Origin: Gracilaria gracilis
Lineage: Eukaryota; Rhodophyta; Florideophyceae; Gracilariales; Gracilariaceae
Reading direction: 5' to 3'
Assembly (NCBI GenBank): GCA_030374805.1
Contig: JARGSG010000054.1
Location: 310,001-374,000 of the forward strand
DNA length: 64,000 nt
Shown here piece by piece: positions 21,124-30,856 of the stretch. The position numbers were made by a program, and so were the translations under genes. Positions within the stretch are counted from its first letter, which is position 1. Every line of letters begins with the position of its first letter. The notes under the pieces were generated by a model that ran no database searches, had not been told where the DNA came from, and saw only the letters and a list, made by a program, of their open reading frames with translations.

Positions 21124-22416
21124 ATGCCCCGCTGTAGAGCAAAAGCCACTTGTCATCGAACTCTTTCCCGAACACAAATGGGGGGCCTGTTGAAGCAAAG
21201 ACGACAACTGATGCAGAACGTTTGGGAAGCTGTGGTGAAAGGAAGAAGACGAACTCGTGGTAGGCAAAAGTCCAATGTTTTTGTTCTCGTGAGCACGGTT
21301 GCGCTTGCTGTCTTGGCCATGTTGAACGTAATGAATCAGCGAAATCCTCATACTATCTGTGACACTGCGCACGCTGCCGAGTCAAGGATAGTATTCATGT
21401 CCGAAGCAGTACCTGAGCATGTGAATCGTTCGCTACCAGTGTTTCGAATAGTTGTGTTGACACAATCGAGATCCAAAAGTTTGCAGCGGCTTCTTTTATC
21501 ACTCTGCCACGCAAAGTATGATGCATATCAGGCAGACTTGGATATATGGGTCGACAGAGTTGACAGCAAGAAATTTGAAGACTGGCACTTTGACGCAACT
21601 TTTGGGTTCCAAAGTGACGTGGATGAGTCTGTGGCTCAGGTGGCAAAGAAGTTTGACTGGCCACACGGGAATAAGCGAGTGCATGTGTGGCAGCGTAAAG
21701 TGGGCATATGGGGACAATGGATCGACTCCTGGAGACCGTCTGGAATTGACGACGATGAGTTTGCTGTTTTGTTAGAAGATGACCTGCAAGTATCGCCTTT
21801 ATACTTCCGATGGCTAGTATCAGCACGGCAAGCATACGGATCACGAAACGACGTGTTCGGCTACACACTTCAGCGTGGCACTTTGCGTGCCAATCAGACT
21901 GGATTTGGGCGACGACCTCTGCGAGTGAGCGAGAAAGAACAAGCATACATGTACTTGCTGTTAGGCTCATGGGGATACGCGCCAAAAGCCAGCAGTTGGG
22001 CAGCTTTCCGTCAATGGTTCCATGACAGGAGCTGTGATAAAAGCTTCAAGCCATACGTCCATGGGCTGATTCCAACAAAGTGGTACATGAAGCAAGAACG
22101 GCGACGGACGATGTGGACGATGTGGCACATTTGCTACGCACATCTGCGAAAGCTATACACGGTATATGCAAATATTCCCGGGGAGCAAACACTGGCCGCT
22201 AACTGGCGCGAGCCGGGACTTCATTTTCGTGGGAATCACGATGCGAAAGCTCGCAAACGGGCAAGTGCGGTGACAAAGCAAAAGGATTTCGCACTGTTAG
22301 GCGACAAAGGAAATGGGGAGTTCGGTGACGCCCCTCAATATATGTTTCCCCAGCCGCCAGTGTTGCTCAACTGGAACGGAACCTATGCACCTCGCGATGA
22401 AAGGTTCAATGGATGA
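21124..22416 (+). CDS. Type II membrane glycosyltransferase-like protein (GT-A type), 430 aa
   Basis: The N-terminus is basic, followed by one membrane anchor (about residues 57-73, VFVLVSTVALAVLAMLNV), the layout of a Golgi type II enzyme. The luminal part begins FRIVVLTQSRSKSLQRLLLSL (in part), a typical first beta-alpha unit of GT-A transferases, followed by YQADLDIWVDR and FAVLLEDDLQVSPLYF, where the EDD triplet is the likely metal-binding DxD-type motif. SWGYAPKASSW and the WKR-like basic stretches follow. I cannot assign a CAZy family with certainty; GT2- or GT13-like are possible. An alternative start is at 21178. Single exon. Confidence 0.7.
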   Translation: MPRCRAKATCHRTLSRTQMGGLLKQRRQLMQNVWEAVVKGRRRTRGRQKSNVFVLVSTVALAVLAMLNVMNQRNPHTICDTAHAAESRIVFMSEAVPEHVNRSLPVFRIVVLTQSRSKSLQRLLLSLCHAKYDAYQADLDIWVDRVDSKKFEDWHFDATFGFQSDVDESVAQVAKKFDWPHGNKRVHVWQRKVGIWGQWIDSWRPSGIDDDEFAVLLEDDLQVSPLYFRWLVSARQAYGSRNDVFGYTLQRGTLRANQTGFGRRPLRVSEKEQAYMYLLLGSWGYAPKASSWAAFRQWFHDRSCDKSFKPYVHGLIPTKWYMKQERRRTMWTMWHICYAHLRKLYTVYANIPGEQTLAANWREPGLHFRGNHDAKARKRASAVTKQKDFALLGDKGNGEFGDAPQYMFPQPPVLLNWNGTYAPRDERFNG

Positions 22417-23638
22417 AAGCGAGGTTAGATGTTTCGGTACTCTCGTGAGCGGATATTGTCCCGCAAGGACTACAAGCATACACCATGATGGAGAGCATCT
22501 GAGCATGTACTGGTCTCAAGAAGTGCGATACAACCAGAGGAAGAGGCGATTCAACGAATATTCCAACTTCCCTACTGGGTTAAACGATTGTTGTCCGAAC
22601 ACGAACAACAGACACTTGTTGGACAGCTCTAGACCCCGAGCTCCACAAGATGTTCAGTGACGAATTCCGTTAACTATGTTCTTGCTCTCACTTTAGTTCC
22701 TTTTAGAATGTCAACAGCACTTGGCTGGCCAAATTCGAGAAATCTGTCTGGCAAGCAACAAGGAGCATTTCTTTGCTCCGAATTACTACCAGATTAGCTA
22801 GCTACACATTGCTATACTGCTCCTAACTGTTCAACTTGTTATTTGCACGAACAACTTTAAAGTGTTGTTTCAAAAACGGGATTTTAGAGGGCGATTTTGG
22901 CATGCTAGCTTGAGCTACAAGCATGTCTTGCCCAGCACAACTCGTTTTGCAAACCAGGTTTTCATATGATTCTCATTAAAATTATACAAGCAAGAGGCCG
23001 GAGAATGTTCTTTTGCATGCAGCTTGAAAGAGATTAAACAATTGTTTAGAACCAGAATGGGACTCAAACGATCGTAGTTGGGTCTGAGAAAGGACGCTTC
23101 GAATTGGCGAAATGATATGAAGACGGCCGCTGAACTCCGTCATTTTGTTGATTAGGCGCCGAACAGAGCCACTTGAGATTCAATGTCCACTAAAAACAAA
23201 TAAATCTATGAAGATTCGTTTTATTGACTCGCGCCGCTCACGAGTTACAATTTAAAGTGAAAGCCGTTTCTGACGTCTACGAGAAGGTGCACTCTTTTGC
23301 TTGTATCTACCGATCGCCATGTCAAAGAGTTTTGATACTCCGGCTTGTAGAAGACAAGACCAGTAGCTTTTATTCAAGACAGACTAAGTGCAAATTGGAC
23401 CGGTCGTTGCGACGCTAGAGTCGTTTAGATTCGCAGAGCGAGAGCGAATAAGAAAATTACAAATTACAAGTTGAACAGTTAAGTGTGCTTACCCTGACGA
23501 CTGATTCCGTACACTATTTGATTGAAATCATTTGTATTGAGGCAGCAATTCATGTACCATTAAAATGGAGACCCATTCGACTACAAGCCCGAAGGATGTT
23601 GAATGATATTGTCTCTTCTATCTTGCAGGACTTCTCGT
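22417..23638. other. 1.2-kb spacer, nothing recognised
   Basis: AT-leaning sequence between two genes whose 3' ends face each other. No long frame, RNA gene or repeat array seen. Confidence 0.4.
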
Positions 23639-26098
23639 CTACACGTTGTTTGCTTCCGCTTTTTCATCGTTGCCAAACTGTTTCACTGGTGAGAAACACG
23701 GATGCACGTACATATCCGAGGCAATTTCATCCGATGAACTTGCATTTGTCGTGGAAGAGAGCTTTTTCGTAATGTCGCGTGTGGTCGACACAGTATTGGG
23801 AGAGGATGCCAGATCCTCAAGTGCACCATGTTCCAGGATTGGCAGGACTCTCCTCGTGTACACGACCACGATGACAATCGTAACCGCTGCAACAACAAAC
23901 TCCAGAGTAGCAAGCGTTGCTTGCCCCATGAGGCTCATAAAGCCACCCATCGTGAACTGTTTGATCAATAGTCCTATAGTGATTCCCTGCAACGCAATGT
24001 GATGAAGCGCGGCAAACCCTTCCCAGGGTTTCGTAAAAGTATAAACAAGGTTGTACTTGATAACCATGTAACTAACCCCAAAGAACAGCGCACATATCAT
24101 GATCATCACAGGGGCTAGCGTCGAGTAAACCAGCGCTAGCACAAGAAAAATTGTCCCATATGCATAAGTGAGAAAGTGGTCAGCCAGGGAACCACCCGCA
24201 TTCACAATTTCGCGATCTCTAACTGTCCATGCGCGTTTCATACCGAACCATCTCCGGATCAAACGAGGAATTTGCAACACCTCCAGAGGCGTCTGCACCA
24301 AAGTGGCCAATAAGATGACATTCATCATGAACGTTCCCTGTTGAGGAATGGAGGTACCAAGAATGCGAACAATACTCGACGGGTTACGAATGATCCGGTC
24401 GGAATACTCTAGTAGTGAACCTGACAGCACAATGTAGATAAGATGAGAAAAGAAGAGAAACGCAATCATATTCTGCAAAACTTGCTTCTCGATCTCGACT
24501 TGTGACGGAATACGTTGAATCATGACAATCCAACGGATGATCGTCGGGATAACTATCATAACCAATTCCAGCACCAGAGCAGGCAAGAGCCCTTGCAGGA
24601 AACCAGAAAACTCTGGCGTAAGCTTGTTCACAAAACCAAGCCAGGCGAACGCGGGAGTTTTGCTAAGCGATTCAATGTTGGCCAAAGTCTGAATTAACGC
24701 CGTGGGAATGACCCAAAAGATGATCAACGCAGTGGTGAGCATGATTGCTGCAACTTTGCGCACCAGCACAGTACGAATTGAAATGCCAAAAGCATCCCAG
24801 TTCATGGCATGGATATCCGGGACCGGCGTCAGAAACCATTTGATGGGAGACGAGGAAAAACAAACCTGTGCGGCCATTGAAGCCTCATTCTTTCGTCTAA
24901 AAGTGATGATGGCTGCGCGTGTGGCGCTGTTAGCGTCAAATACCTCTGTACGGCGACGCTCCTCCTCAATTCTCTCCAGTAGCTTTCTTTCCTTCTTGGA
25001 CCAATACCGTAAAGATTCCTCCGGCTCATGCAGCATCCTTCGTTGGATTGCTCGAGCTGAGTGGTTCAATAACTTTGTGAGTGAGTCAAAGCGAAGCAAA
25101 CCCGTATCAGCGGTGATCTGGGACAGGGGTTGGTTCATGCTTGGAACAGGGTATACAGGGGTGCTCGATTGCGGCGCCGTGGAAGCATTAGAAGCAGATG
25201 AAGTTGTGGAAGGTCTCAAGGAAACGACACGCGAAGGATCTGAAAGGTTCTGTGCCAGGGCAGCGGGTATGTACTTGTCAAGCACGGACGGCGTAGAAGA
25301 AGAAGCGCGTTCAAGAACAGCATCACACCTCTGTCGATTTCTAACAGCGGTCCAATACTCGCGGCGGTACTTTGTGAGCTTGGCGCACAAGGGTATGAAT
25401 TTGATGGACTTGACACAGCGAGGGAACAAGGAGTCAAAAAAGTCGTAGAGCATGTCTGAAGTGGTGTAGTTAACAGGAATATCCTGAACAATCAATGCAT
25501 AATTGGATGGATGATCGCCGGTTCGATATTCACGTCGCATTCGAAGAAGATAATTGATCTGAACAGCAATAAACGATAACACATACACTGTGATACAAAA
25601 GTCAAAGATGAACACCAGCATCAACCTCCACGCATCAGTTCTCGGTACATTAGACAGTGACACAACGCGAATACCAAACACTCGCCACGGGTTTTTCAGC
25701 GGGAGGTTCTTCTTGGACGCCGTTCCATAAACAGGGATGAGAATAAAAGTAGTGAAGAAGCCAATGTGTACACAAAGCCAAGCACAGGACTTGTAGAATC
25801 TAAGCAGCATAAGCGTATCAAGTCCATGGGTATGCTTGAGTGTTTCATCGGGGATGGAGAGAATGTGGGTGATCCAAGCGAAAGGGCGGAATGAGGGCGG
25901 AGGTGGTGTGTGATGTCGGCCATCATCCAACGCAAATCCTAGCTTGTCGCGAGGCAAGACGCTCCGTCGACGGTCGTACACTTGTGGAATACGCGGACGC
26001 ACAAAATCGAAGAGAATGAGGACGAGGGAGGTGGTTAATGTGCCCAAGCCGATGACCCAGACGAGCGCTAGCAGACCAGAATCGATGGAAGGTACCAT
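23639..26098 (-). CDS. TMEM63/OSCA/CSC1-like mechanosensitive cation channel, 819 aa
   Basis: Member of the OSCA/TMEM63 (CSC1, RSN1/DUF221) family of stretch- or osmotically gated cation channels. The N-terminal membrane helix (about 10-30) and two further helices (about 107-130 and 160-190) make the RSN1-type N-terminal unit. A cytosolic RNA-recognition-like domain follows (ALIVQDIPVNYTTSDMLYDFFDSLFP, in part, about 200-225), then a Ser/Pro-rich disordered insert and a coiled charged segment (EESLRYWSKKERKLLERIEEE, in part). Next comes the C-terminal seven-helix core, with AAQVCFSSSPIKW and an FFGVSYMVIKYNLVY-type pore helix. The tail is hydrophilic and ends at residue 819. Expected in plasma or endomembrane. 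Single exon; divergent from the terminal nucleotidyltransferase. Confidence 0.9.
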   Translation of the reverse strand: MVPSIDSGLLALVWVIGLGTLTTSLVLILFDFVRPRIPQVYDRRRSVLPRDKLGFALDDGRHHTPPPPSFRPFAWITHILSIPDETLKHTHGLDTLMLLRFYKSCAWLCVHIGFFTTFILIPVYGTASKKNLPLKNPWRVFGIRVVSLSNVPRTDAWRLMLVFIFDFCITVYVLSFIAVQINYLLRMRREYRTGDHPSNYALIVQDIPVNYTTSDMLYDFFDSLFPRCVKSIKFIPLCAKLTKYRREYWTAVRNRQRCDAVLERASSSTPSVLDKYIPAALAQNLSDPSRVVSLRPSTTSSASNASTAPQSSTPVYPVPSMNQPLSQITADTGLLRFDSLTKLLNHSARAIQRRMLHEPEESLRYWSKKERKLLERIEEERRRTEVFDANSATRAAIITFRRKNEASMAAQVCFSSSPIKWFLTPVPDIHAMNWDAFGISIRTVLVRKVAAIMLTTALIIFWVIPTALIQTLANIESLSKTPAFAWLGFVNKLTPEFSGFLQGLLPALVLELVMIVIPTIIRWIVMIQRIPSQVEIEKQVLQNMIAFLFFSHLIYIVLSGSLLEYSDRIIRNPSSIVRILGTSIPQQGTFMMNVILLATLVQTPLEVLQIPRLIRRWFGMKRAWTVRDREIVNAGGSLADHFLTYAYGTIFLVLALVYSTLAPVMIMICALFFGVSYMVIKYNLVYTFTKPWEGFAALHHIALQGITIGLLIKQFTMGGFMSLMGQATLATLEFVVAAVTIVIVVVYTRRVLPILEHGALEDLASSPNTVSTTRDITKKLSSTTNASSSDEIASDMYVHPCFSPVKQFGNDEKAEANNV

Positions 26099-27675
26099 GA
26101 GACTTCATGCGGAGTGGATGGACGGACGCACAACAAAAATGCACGGCAGCGACGCGCGGGAAGAAGAGAGGGCGATCAGGAAGGAATGAGCGAACTCATC
26201 TTCGACTGTGGATACGATGTGGAAGACAAGAGGGTTTTTGAAGACGGGTGAGGGAAGGGAAGGGAGTAGATGGCGAAGAGCAGCGGCGTGGGGCCATGGG
26301 GATGAGCGTGAGGGGGGCGGTGCGGTTGGGGAATGAAGGCGATTGACGTGGCGCTCGCCAGTGGGATGCAGGAGCTGAGTGGCAGTTCTCATTTGAAAGG
26401 TGTAAGGCGCGCGTGGGGCGGCGGCAGTGCAACACGTTGCAGGCGCTGACGGTCCGCGCTCCGTCAGTGACGGAGCGCGTACCACGATGGCGCATGGCAC
26501 GACGTGGGCTACAGTTGAACAACTGCGTTCAATTGGTACTGTACCTTGGTACATGGAAGAGATGAGGCGCGACACACGACGCACAGCTGCACACGGGGCG
26601 CCACACACGGGACGTGGCGTCCAATTCATGAATTGGGCGGCCGTTCGGTGGTGAGAAGAGAAAACGCAAGCTCGTGTATGTATACGCGCCATGGAAAGAA
26701 ACGGTACGTATCCCAGACTGGCAGCTGCGGCGGCTGGAGAAGGGCGGAGGGGAAGGCGGCTAACGCACAGTGAGGGATGCAACGCACGCGAGCAAGGCGT
26801 GGCGGTGGTGGAGGGGGTTTTTGTTGCAGATTCGGTGGCGAATCACGCTGTATGACGGCGGCGCGAAAAAGAAACGCCAACATGTCATCATCACAACAAG
26901 CGCGTGTTGCGAATGGCGCCACGCGCCCACCGCCGCGCACTTACGCGCGCCTTGCTCGCCGCGCGCACGCACTGTTGAAGCTCCAACGGCTGCTCATCTT
27001 AGATAAAGTTACACTGTAGAACGTTACTCTAAGAGAAGTTGGCGCAGCAGCGTGCCGGGCGCGTCAGCAGCAGGCGCGCCTCCACGCGCGTGCGCGCGAC
27101 GCGCCAAGGCGCCGAGTGTGTGAGAAAGCATCCACGCACGCGCGCGGTGACACGGTTGACAGCCACGCGTGGAGCGCGTCGCGCCGCCATTGGTCGCGCG
27201 GCCGCCGCACATGCGCGCCCAACAGCCAATGCGCCGCGCGCCGCCAAATTTGGCCGCGTGCTGTCGCGTTGGCAGCCGCTGCGCTCGCCGTGCGCACCTC
27301 GCGCTTGAATCGGCTGCCAAACGCAGCCGCGTGCGGTCGTCGCGCACACCCCCTCACGCGCCCGTGCGCTGCACACCACCGCTGTGCGCCCCTCCGCCCG
27401 CCCGCTCCGCTTCCGCACAATACCCTCCCCCCTCTCCCTGTCTGTCTCGTCCTTCCGTCCGCCCCCTCCCCCTCCCCCCTCTCCCTCCCCCTCCCTTCCT
27501 CCCCCCCCTCCTTCCTTCACCCTTCGCCGCTGTCCCGCCACCTCGCCTCGCTCTCGCTGCCGCCTCAGTCTGCGTCTGCGTCTGCGTCCGCGTCTTCGTC
27601 CGCGTCCGCGTCCGCGTCCGCGTCCCGCCCGAGTGCCCGCCCGAGTGCCCGCCCCGTGCAGCCCGCTTCCGCGCC
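26099..27675. promoter_or_regulatory. GC-rich bidirectional promoter region (island)
   Basis: Spacer between the divergent TMEM63-like and nucleotidyltransferase genes. It contains GCGC-rich blocks (27061-27120 has 47 G/C of 60), a C-rich pyrimidine tract directly before the plus-strand gene (about 27420-27540), a palindromic GGTACTGTACC at 26535-26545 and a GCGTCC/GCGTCT array (about 27565-27630). Long frames on both strands come from composition. The core promoters cannot be placed by eye. Confidence 0.5.
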
Positions 27676-30561
27676 ATGTCATGGGCCGCCGTCGTCAGTG
27701 GCAAGGCGCGACATCACTCGCTTTCGTCCGCTTCTGCCGTCTCTCATTTCGCCGCGCCGCTCACTCACTCGCCGTCCGCCGTATCGTCGCCCACCACGCC
27801 CGCGCCGCTGTCCTCCCTGCCTTCGTCCGTGCCGTCGTCCACGTGCGCCGCCGTTCGTCGTCGTACGTCGTGCGATCGCGCTCCACAGCAGCCAACCGTC
27901 GCCATGCGCACGCGCTCTCCGCCGTCGTCGCCCCAGTTGCTGCCTGACGCCGCGCCTGCCGCCGCCCCGCGCATGCTTGCTGCTGCGCATTGTGCTGCTG
28001 CGCACGTCAATTGTTCGTCGCCGTCGTCTGCCACTTCGTCTTCTGCGTCGTTGCCGTCATCCGATACTTCGTCGTCGCCGGCTACGTCTTCTGCGCCTCA
28101 GCGCTGTTCTCACGCGCAGTCGCCCTGTCAGCAGCTCCGCAGTCGTCGAGCGTCGCGGTCGCCCACCCATTCTGCGCACTCGTCCAAATCAACGCTGCAT
28201 TGCAATTCGCCTTCCGCCACATGTCTTTCGCCGCCTCGTTCTCCGTCCCATCCCGCCCCGTATACGCCCCCGTATCAGCCGCAGATGTTTGACCCGTCCT
28301 TGTGGAATGACCCAAGAAACGTCGCAAGCTACCGTTTGTGGGCCCATCACATATCAAACTTCATGGCACATCCAGTGCGCTTTTTTCATATGTTCGTCTT
28401 CAACCAGCCCTTTCAACAGTCAGTTTTTCATGCAGGCCTAACTTTTCACCCCGATACCGACCCAAACAACCCAGTTCTCGTCAACCTTAACAGCAAAACA
28501 TTCGGCATGGCCAACCGGATAAGCGCACTTACTCCTCCCACCAGTCTTGGTGCCCGTTTCGCAAACACCATCTCCTCTGCTCCAAAGAGTCCCGCCTCAC
28601 CCTCTAACCAACCATTATCTCCGCTCTCCGACCACTCGCAACCGCAAACTACACCTACTCCACCTCTGTTGAGTCCCACCGTTAACAGTCCAATCGCCTC
28701 GGCCTTGCACACTCCAACGTCTGCACCCATGAACCCGGACGCCCCTTATTCTTCTATCAGCCAAGACTCCACCCATTTGCCTGCTAATCCTCGAGTGCCA
28801 CCCCTAATTCCTTCTAAACCTCCCGCCCCCACCCTACACGCCGTCTCTGCAGCTGATGCTGCTTCCACATATCATGTCAACGGCCATACTACGCCTGCAC
28901 ATCGCAATCCTGATCCTGCTACAGCTTCCGTCGTACTCAATGGTGACGCACATCACTCTCCTTATGAGATTTTGCCAAACGCCATTCACGCCGTAGCTCC
29001 ATACGACCGCATCCCATCCCCTGACACCTTCAATGGCATCGATGATGCCCTTGCTCATCACTTTGCTGACACCTTCCATGTGGAGGCCAGTGATACCGAC
29101 TCTGAGCGTCATTCGGAAGTGGACTACGCGTATACATCTGCTGTGCAGATACATCGCGTTTATCCGTATGACGTAACACATGTTGTTCCCATTCATATGA
29201 CACATCGCACTGGCCGAAGCAAGGTCGTGTCTCGAAAACTCAACTTTCGTGTTCCTGCCCATCCTATCTGCAAGAAGCAGTCCGACAAGGCCAAAGTTGA
29301 ACTCATTGAACAGATCGAGGACATGTTTCCTCAGCTAACTCCACCCGAGGATTATTCGCAAGTGCGCGAAGACCTCTTATCTCGACTCAGAAGAGTCATA
29401 AAAGCTGAGTGGCCAAAAGCGGACATTCATGTGTACGGATCCGCCGGTAATGGCCTTGGCCTTCGCTCAGCTGATGTTGATACATCGCTTTATATGCCAA
29501 AGGAAATTGCGACTGCAAGCAGTAAACAGAATGGCAAGGGCGGCTCTACAAAGGATTCTGCAAAGGCTATCCTCGCAAGACTGGCTGCAACTATGGAACA
29601 CAATCGTATCGTCGTGCTGACGAAACTATTGGATGCCCGTGTGCCTGTGATCAAGATGCTTGACTCTATATCTGGTTTGCAGGTTGACGTTTGTGTCAAT
29701 AACATTCTCGCCGTCCGTAATACTGAACTATTGAAAGCGTACGTGGACTTGGATCCCCGCTTTCGATATGTCTGCATTTTGGTCAAGCACTGGGCAAAGA
29801 AGCGTGATCTCAACGATGCCTATCATGGCACTCTGAGTTCGTATGCCTATACCTTGTTGGTTATCCATTACTTGCAAACGCTACAACCTGCAGTATTGCC
29901 ATGCCTGCAGCAAATGGTCAATGGCAAACGCGTGCGGTCCCATTCAACTCTCCCGAAAGAAATGACAGACAACGGTAATAACAAAATGTACAACACTTAC
30001 TTTGATCGGTCTGTTACGCCAGATACATGGAAGTCCAAAAACCTTCTCCCGGTTCATGAGCTACTACTCGGCTTCTTCAGGTACTACGCGTATAATTTCA
30101 AGTATAAGACTGATTTGGCCTCCATTCGACTTGGCGTGAAAACCTTACGTTCCATCCGCAAGTGGGACGAGGAGACTGTCTATCAAGAATGGGAGAGAAA
30201 ACAAAAACAGTACAAAGAGGACATCGAAGCGGCAATCGAAGCTCGATATAAGCCCGAAGCATTAGAACACAAAGCGAATGGCAAAAGAGACAGTATGACA
30301 TTCAAGTCCGGCACTGACGGTTGTGGCAGAAGAATGCAGTTTCCGAGAAAACCACGTTTGGAGTCCAAACATCTGTTCTGTATCGAGGATCCTTTCGATA
30401 TTGATCACGATTTGTCACGAGGCATGGAGAAAGCAGCCGTTGTCGTTATTCGCCAGGAAATGATGCGAGCATATGAGATCTTAGCAGAATCAGGAGATTT
30501 CGAATTGGCTTGCGAAGAGTTTAGAGAGCCTTTTATTGTGGCAAACAATATGACTTGTTGA
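27676..30561 (+). CDS. Non-canonical poly(A)/terminal uridylyl transferase (Cid1/URT1-like), ~961 aa
   Basis: Nucleotidyltransferase adding uridines or adenosines to RNA 3' ends. Catalytic signature GSAGNGLGLRSADVD: Gly-Ser at 588-589 and Asp600/Asp602; the third Asp is in LQVDVCVNN (Asp671). VKHWAKKRDLNDAYHGTLSSYAY and the PAP-associated segment (LLLGFFRYYAYNFKY) follow. The first ~520 residues are Ser/Pro/Ala/Thr-rich and apparently disordered, as in plant URT1, where that region recruits decapping factors. The frame is open back to 27169, but that part is a GC-rich spacer; I chose the ATG at 27676 (MSWAAVVSG), which follows the pyrimidine tract. Uridylation rather than adenylation is inferred from family resemblance only. 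Confidence 0.88.
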   Translation: MSWAAVVSGKARHHSLSSASAVSHFAAPLTHSPSAVSSPTTPAPLSSLPSSVPSSTCAAVRRRTSCDRAPQQPTVAMRTRSPPSSPQLLPDAAPAAAPRMLAAAHCAAAHVNCSSPSSATSSSASLPSSDTSSSPATSSAPQRCSHAQSPCQQLRSRRASRSPTHSAHSSKSTLHCNSPSATCLSPPRSPSHPAPYTPPYQPQMFDPSLWNDPRNVASYRLWAHHISNFMAHPVRFFHMFVFNQPFQQSVFHAGLTFHPDTDPNNPVLVNLNSKTFGMANRISALTPPTSLGARFANTISSAPKSPASPSNQPLSPLSDHSQPQTTPTPPLLSPTVNSPIASALHTPTSAPMNPDAPYSSISQDSTHLPANPRVPPLIPSKPPAPTLHAVSAADAASTYHVNGHTTPAHRNPDPATASVVLNGDAHHSPYEILPNAIHAVAPYDRIPSPDTFNGIDDALAHHFADTFHVEASDTDSERHSEVDYAYTSAVQIHRVYPYDVTHVVPIHMTHRTGRSKVVSRKLNFRVPAHPICKKQSDKAKVELIEQIEDMFPQLTPPEDYSQVREDLLSRLRRVIKAEWPKADIHVYGSAGNGLGLRSADVDTSLYMPKEIATASSKQNGKGGSTKDSAKAILARLAATMEHNRIVVLTKLLDARVPVIKMLDSISGLQVDVCVNNILAVRNTELLKAYVDLDPRFRYVCILVKHWAKKRDLNDAYHGTLSSYAYTLLVIHYLQTLQPAVLPCLQQMVNGKRVRSHSTLPKEMTDNGNNKMYNTYFDRSVTPDTWKSKNLLPVHELLLGFFRYYAYNFKYKTDLASIRLGVKTLRSIRKWDEETVYQEWERKQKQYKEDIEAAIEARYKPEALEHKANGKRDSMTFKSGTDGCGRRMQFPRKPRLESKHLFCIEDPFDIDHDLSRGMEKAAVVVIRQEMMRAYEILAESGDFELACEEFREPFIVANNMTC

Positions 30562-30856
30562 AGTCGAACAGTGGAGGAAGTTTTTTGGTGAAGTGCAAGA
30601 GGGTCGAAGTCGAGCCAGTTTGTGAAGATCCTCGGTACTCTTCTGCAATCTTTCCATTCAATTTATGTACACTTGTTTATGATACACGCGAAGTTATACA
30701 AGGCACTCAGCTTAACTACGTTACTTGCACAGATATGCACTCAGTTCTCTTTCTCAGGCTATGAGACCGAGCACATCTTATTTTTTTCCATCGTATAAAG
30801 ATCACAAGTAAGAGCTTCGTCTACCAGTAGCGAGATATAAAGGATGTTCGTGCCCG

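Noticed and set aside
27029..27682. 217-codon minus-strand and 441-codon plus-strand frames before the nucleotidyltransferase
   Set aside because: Low-complexity translation of GC-rich repeats, with no conserved segment.
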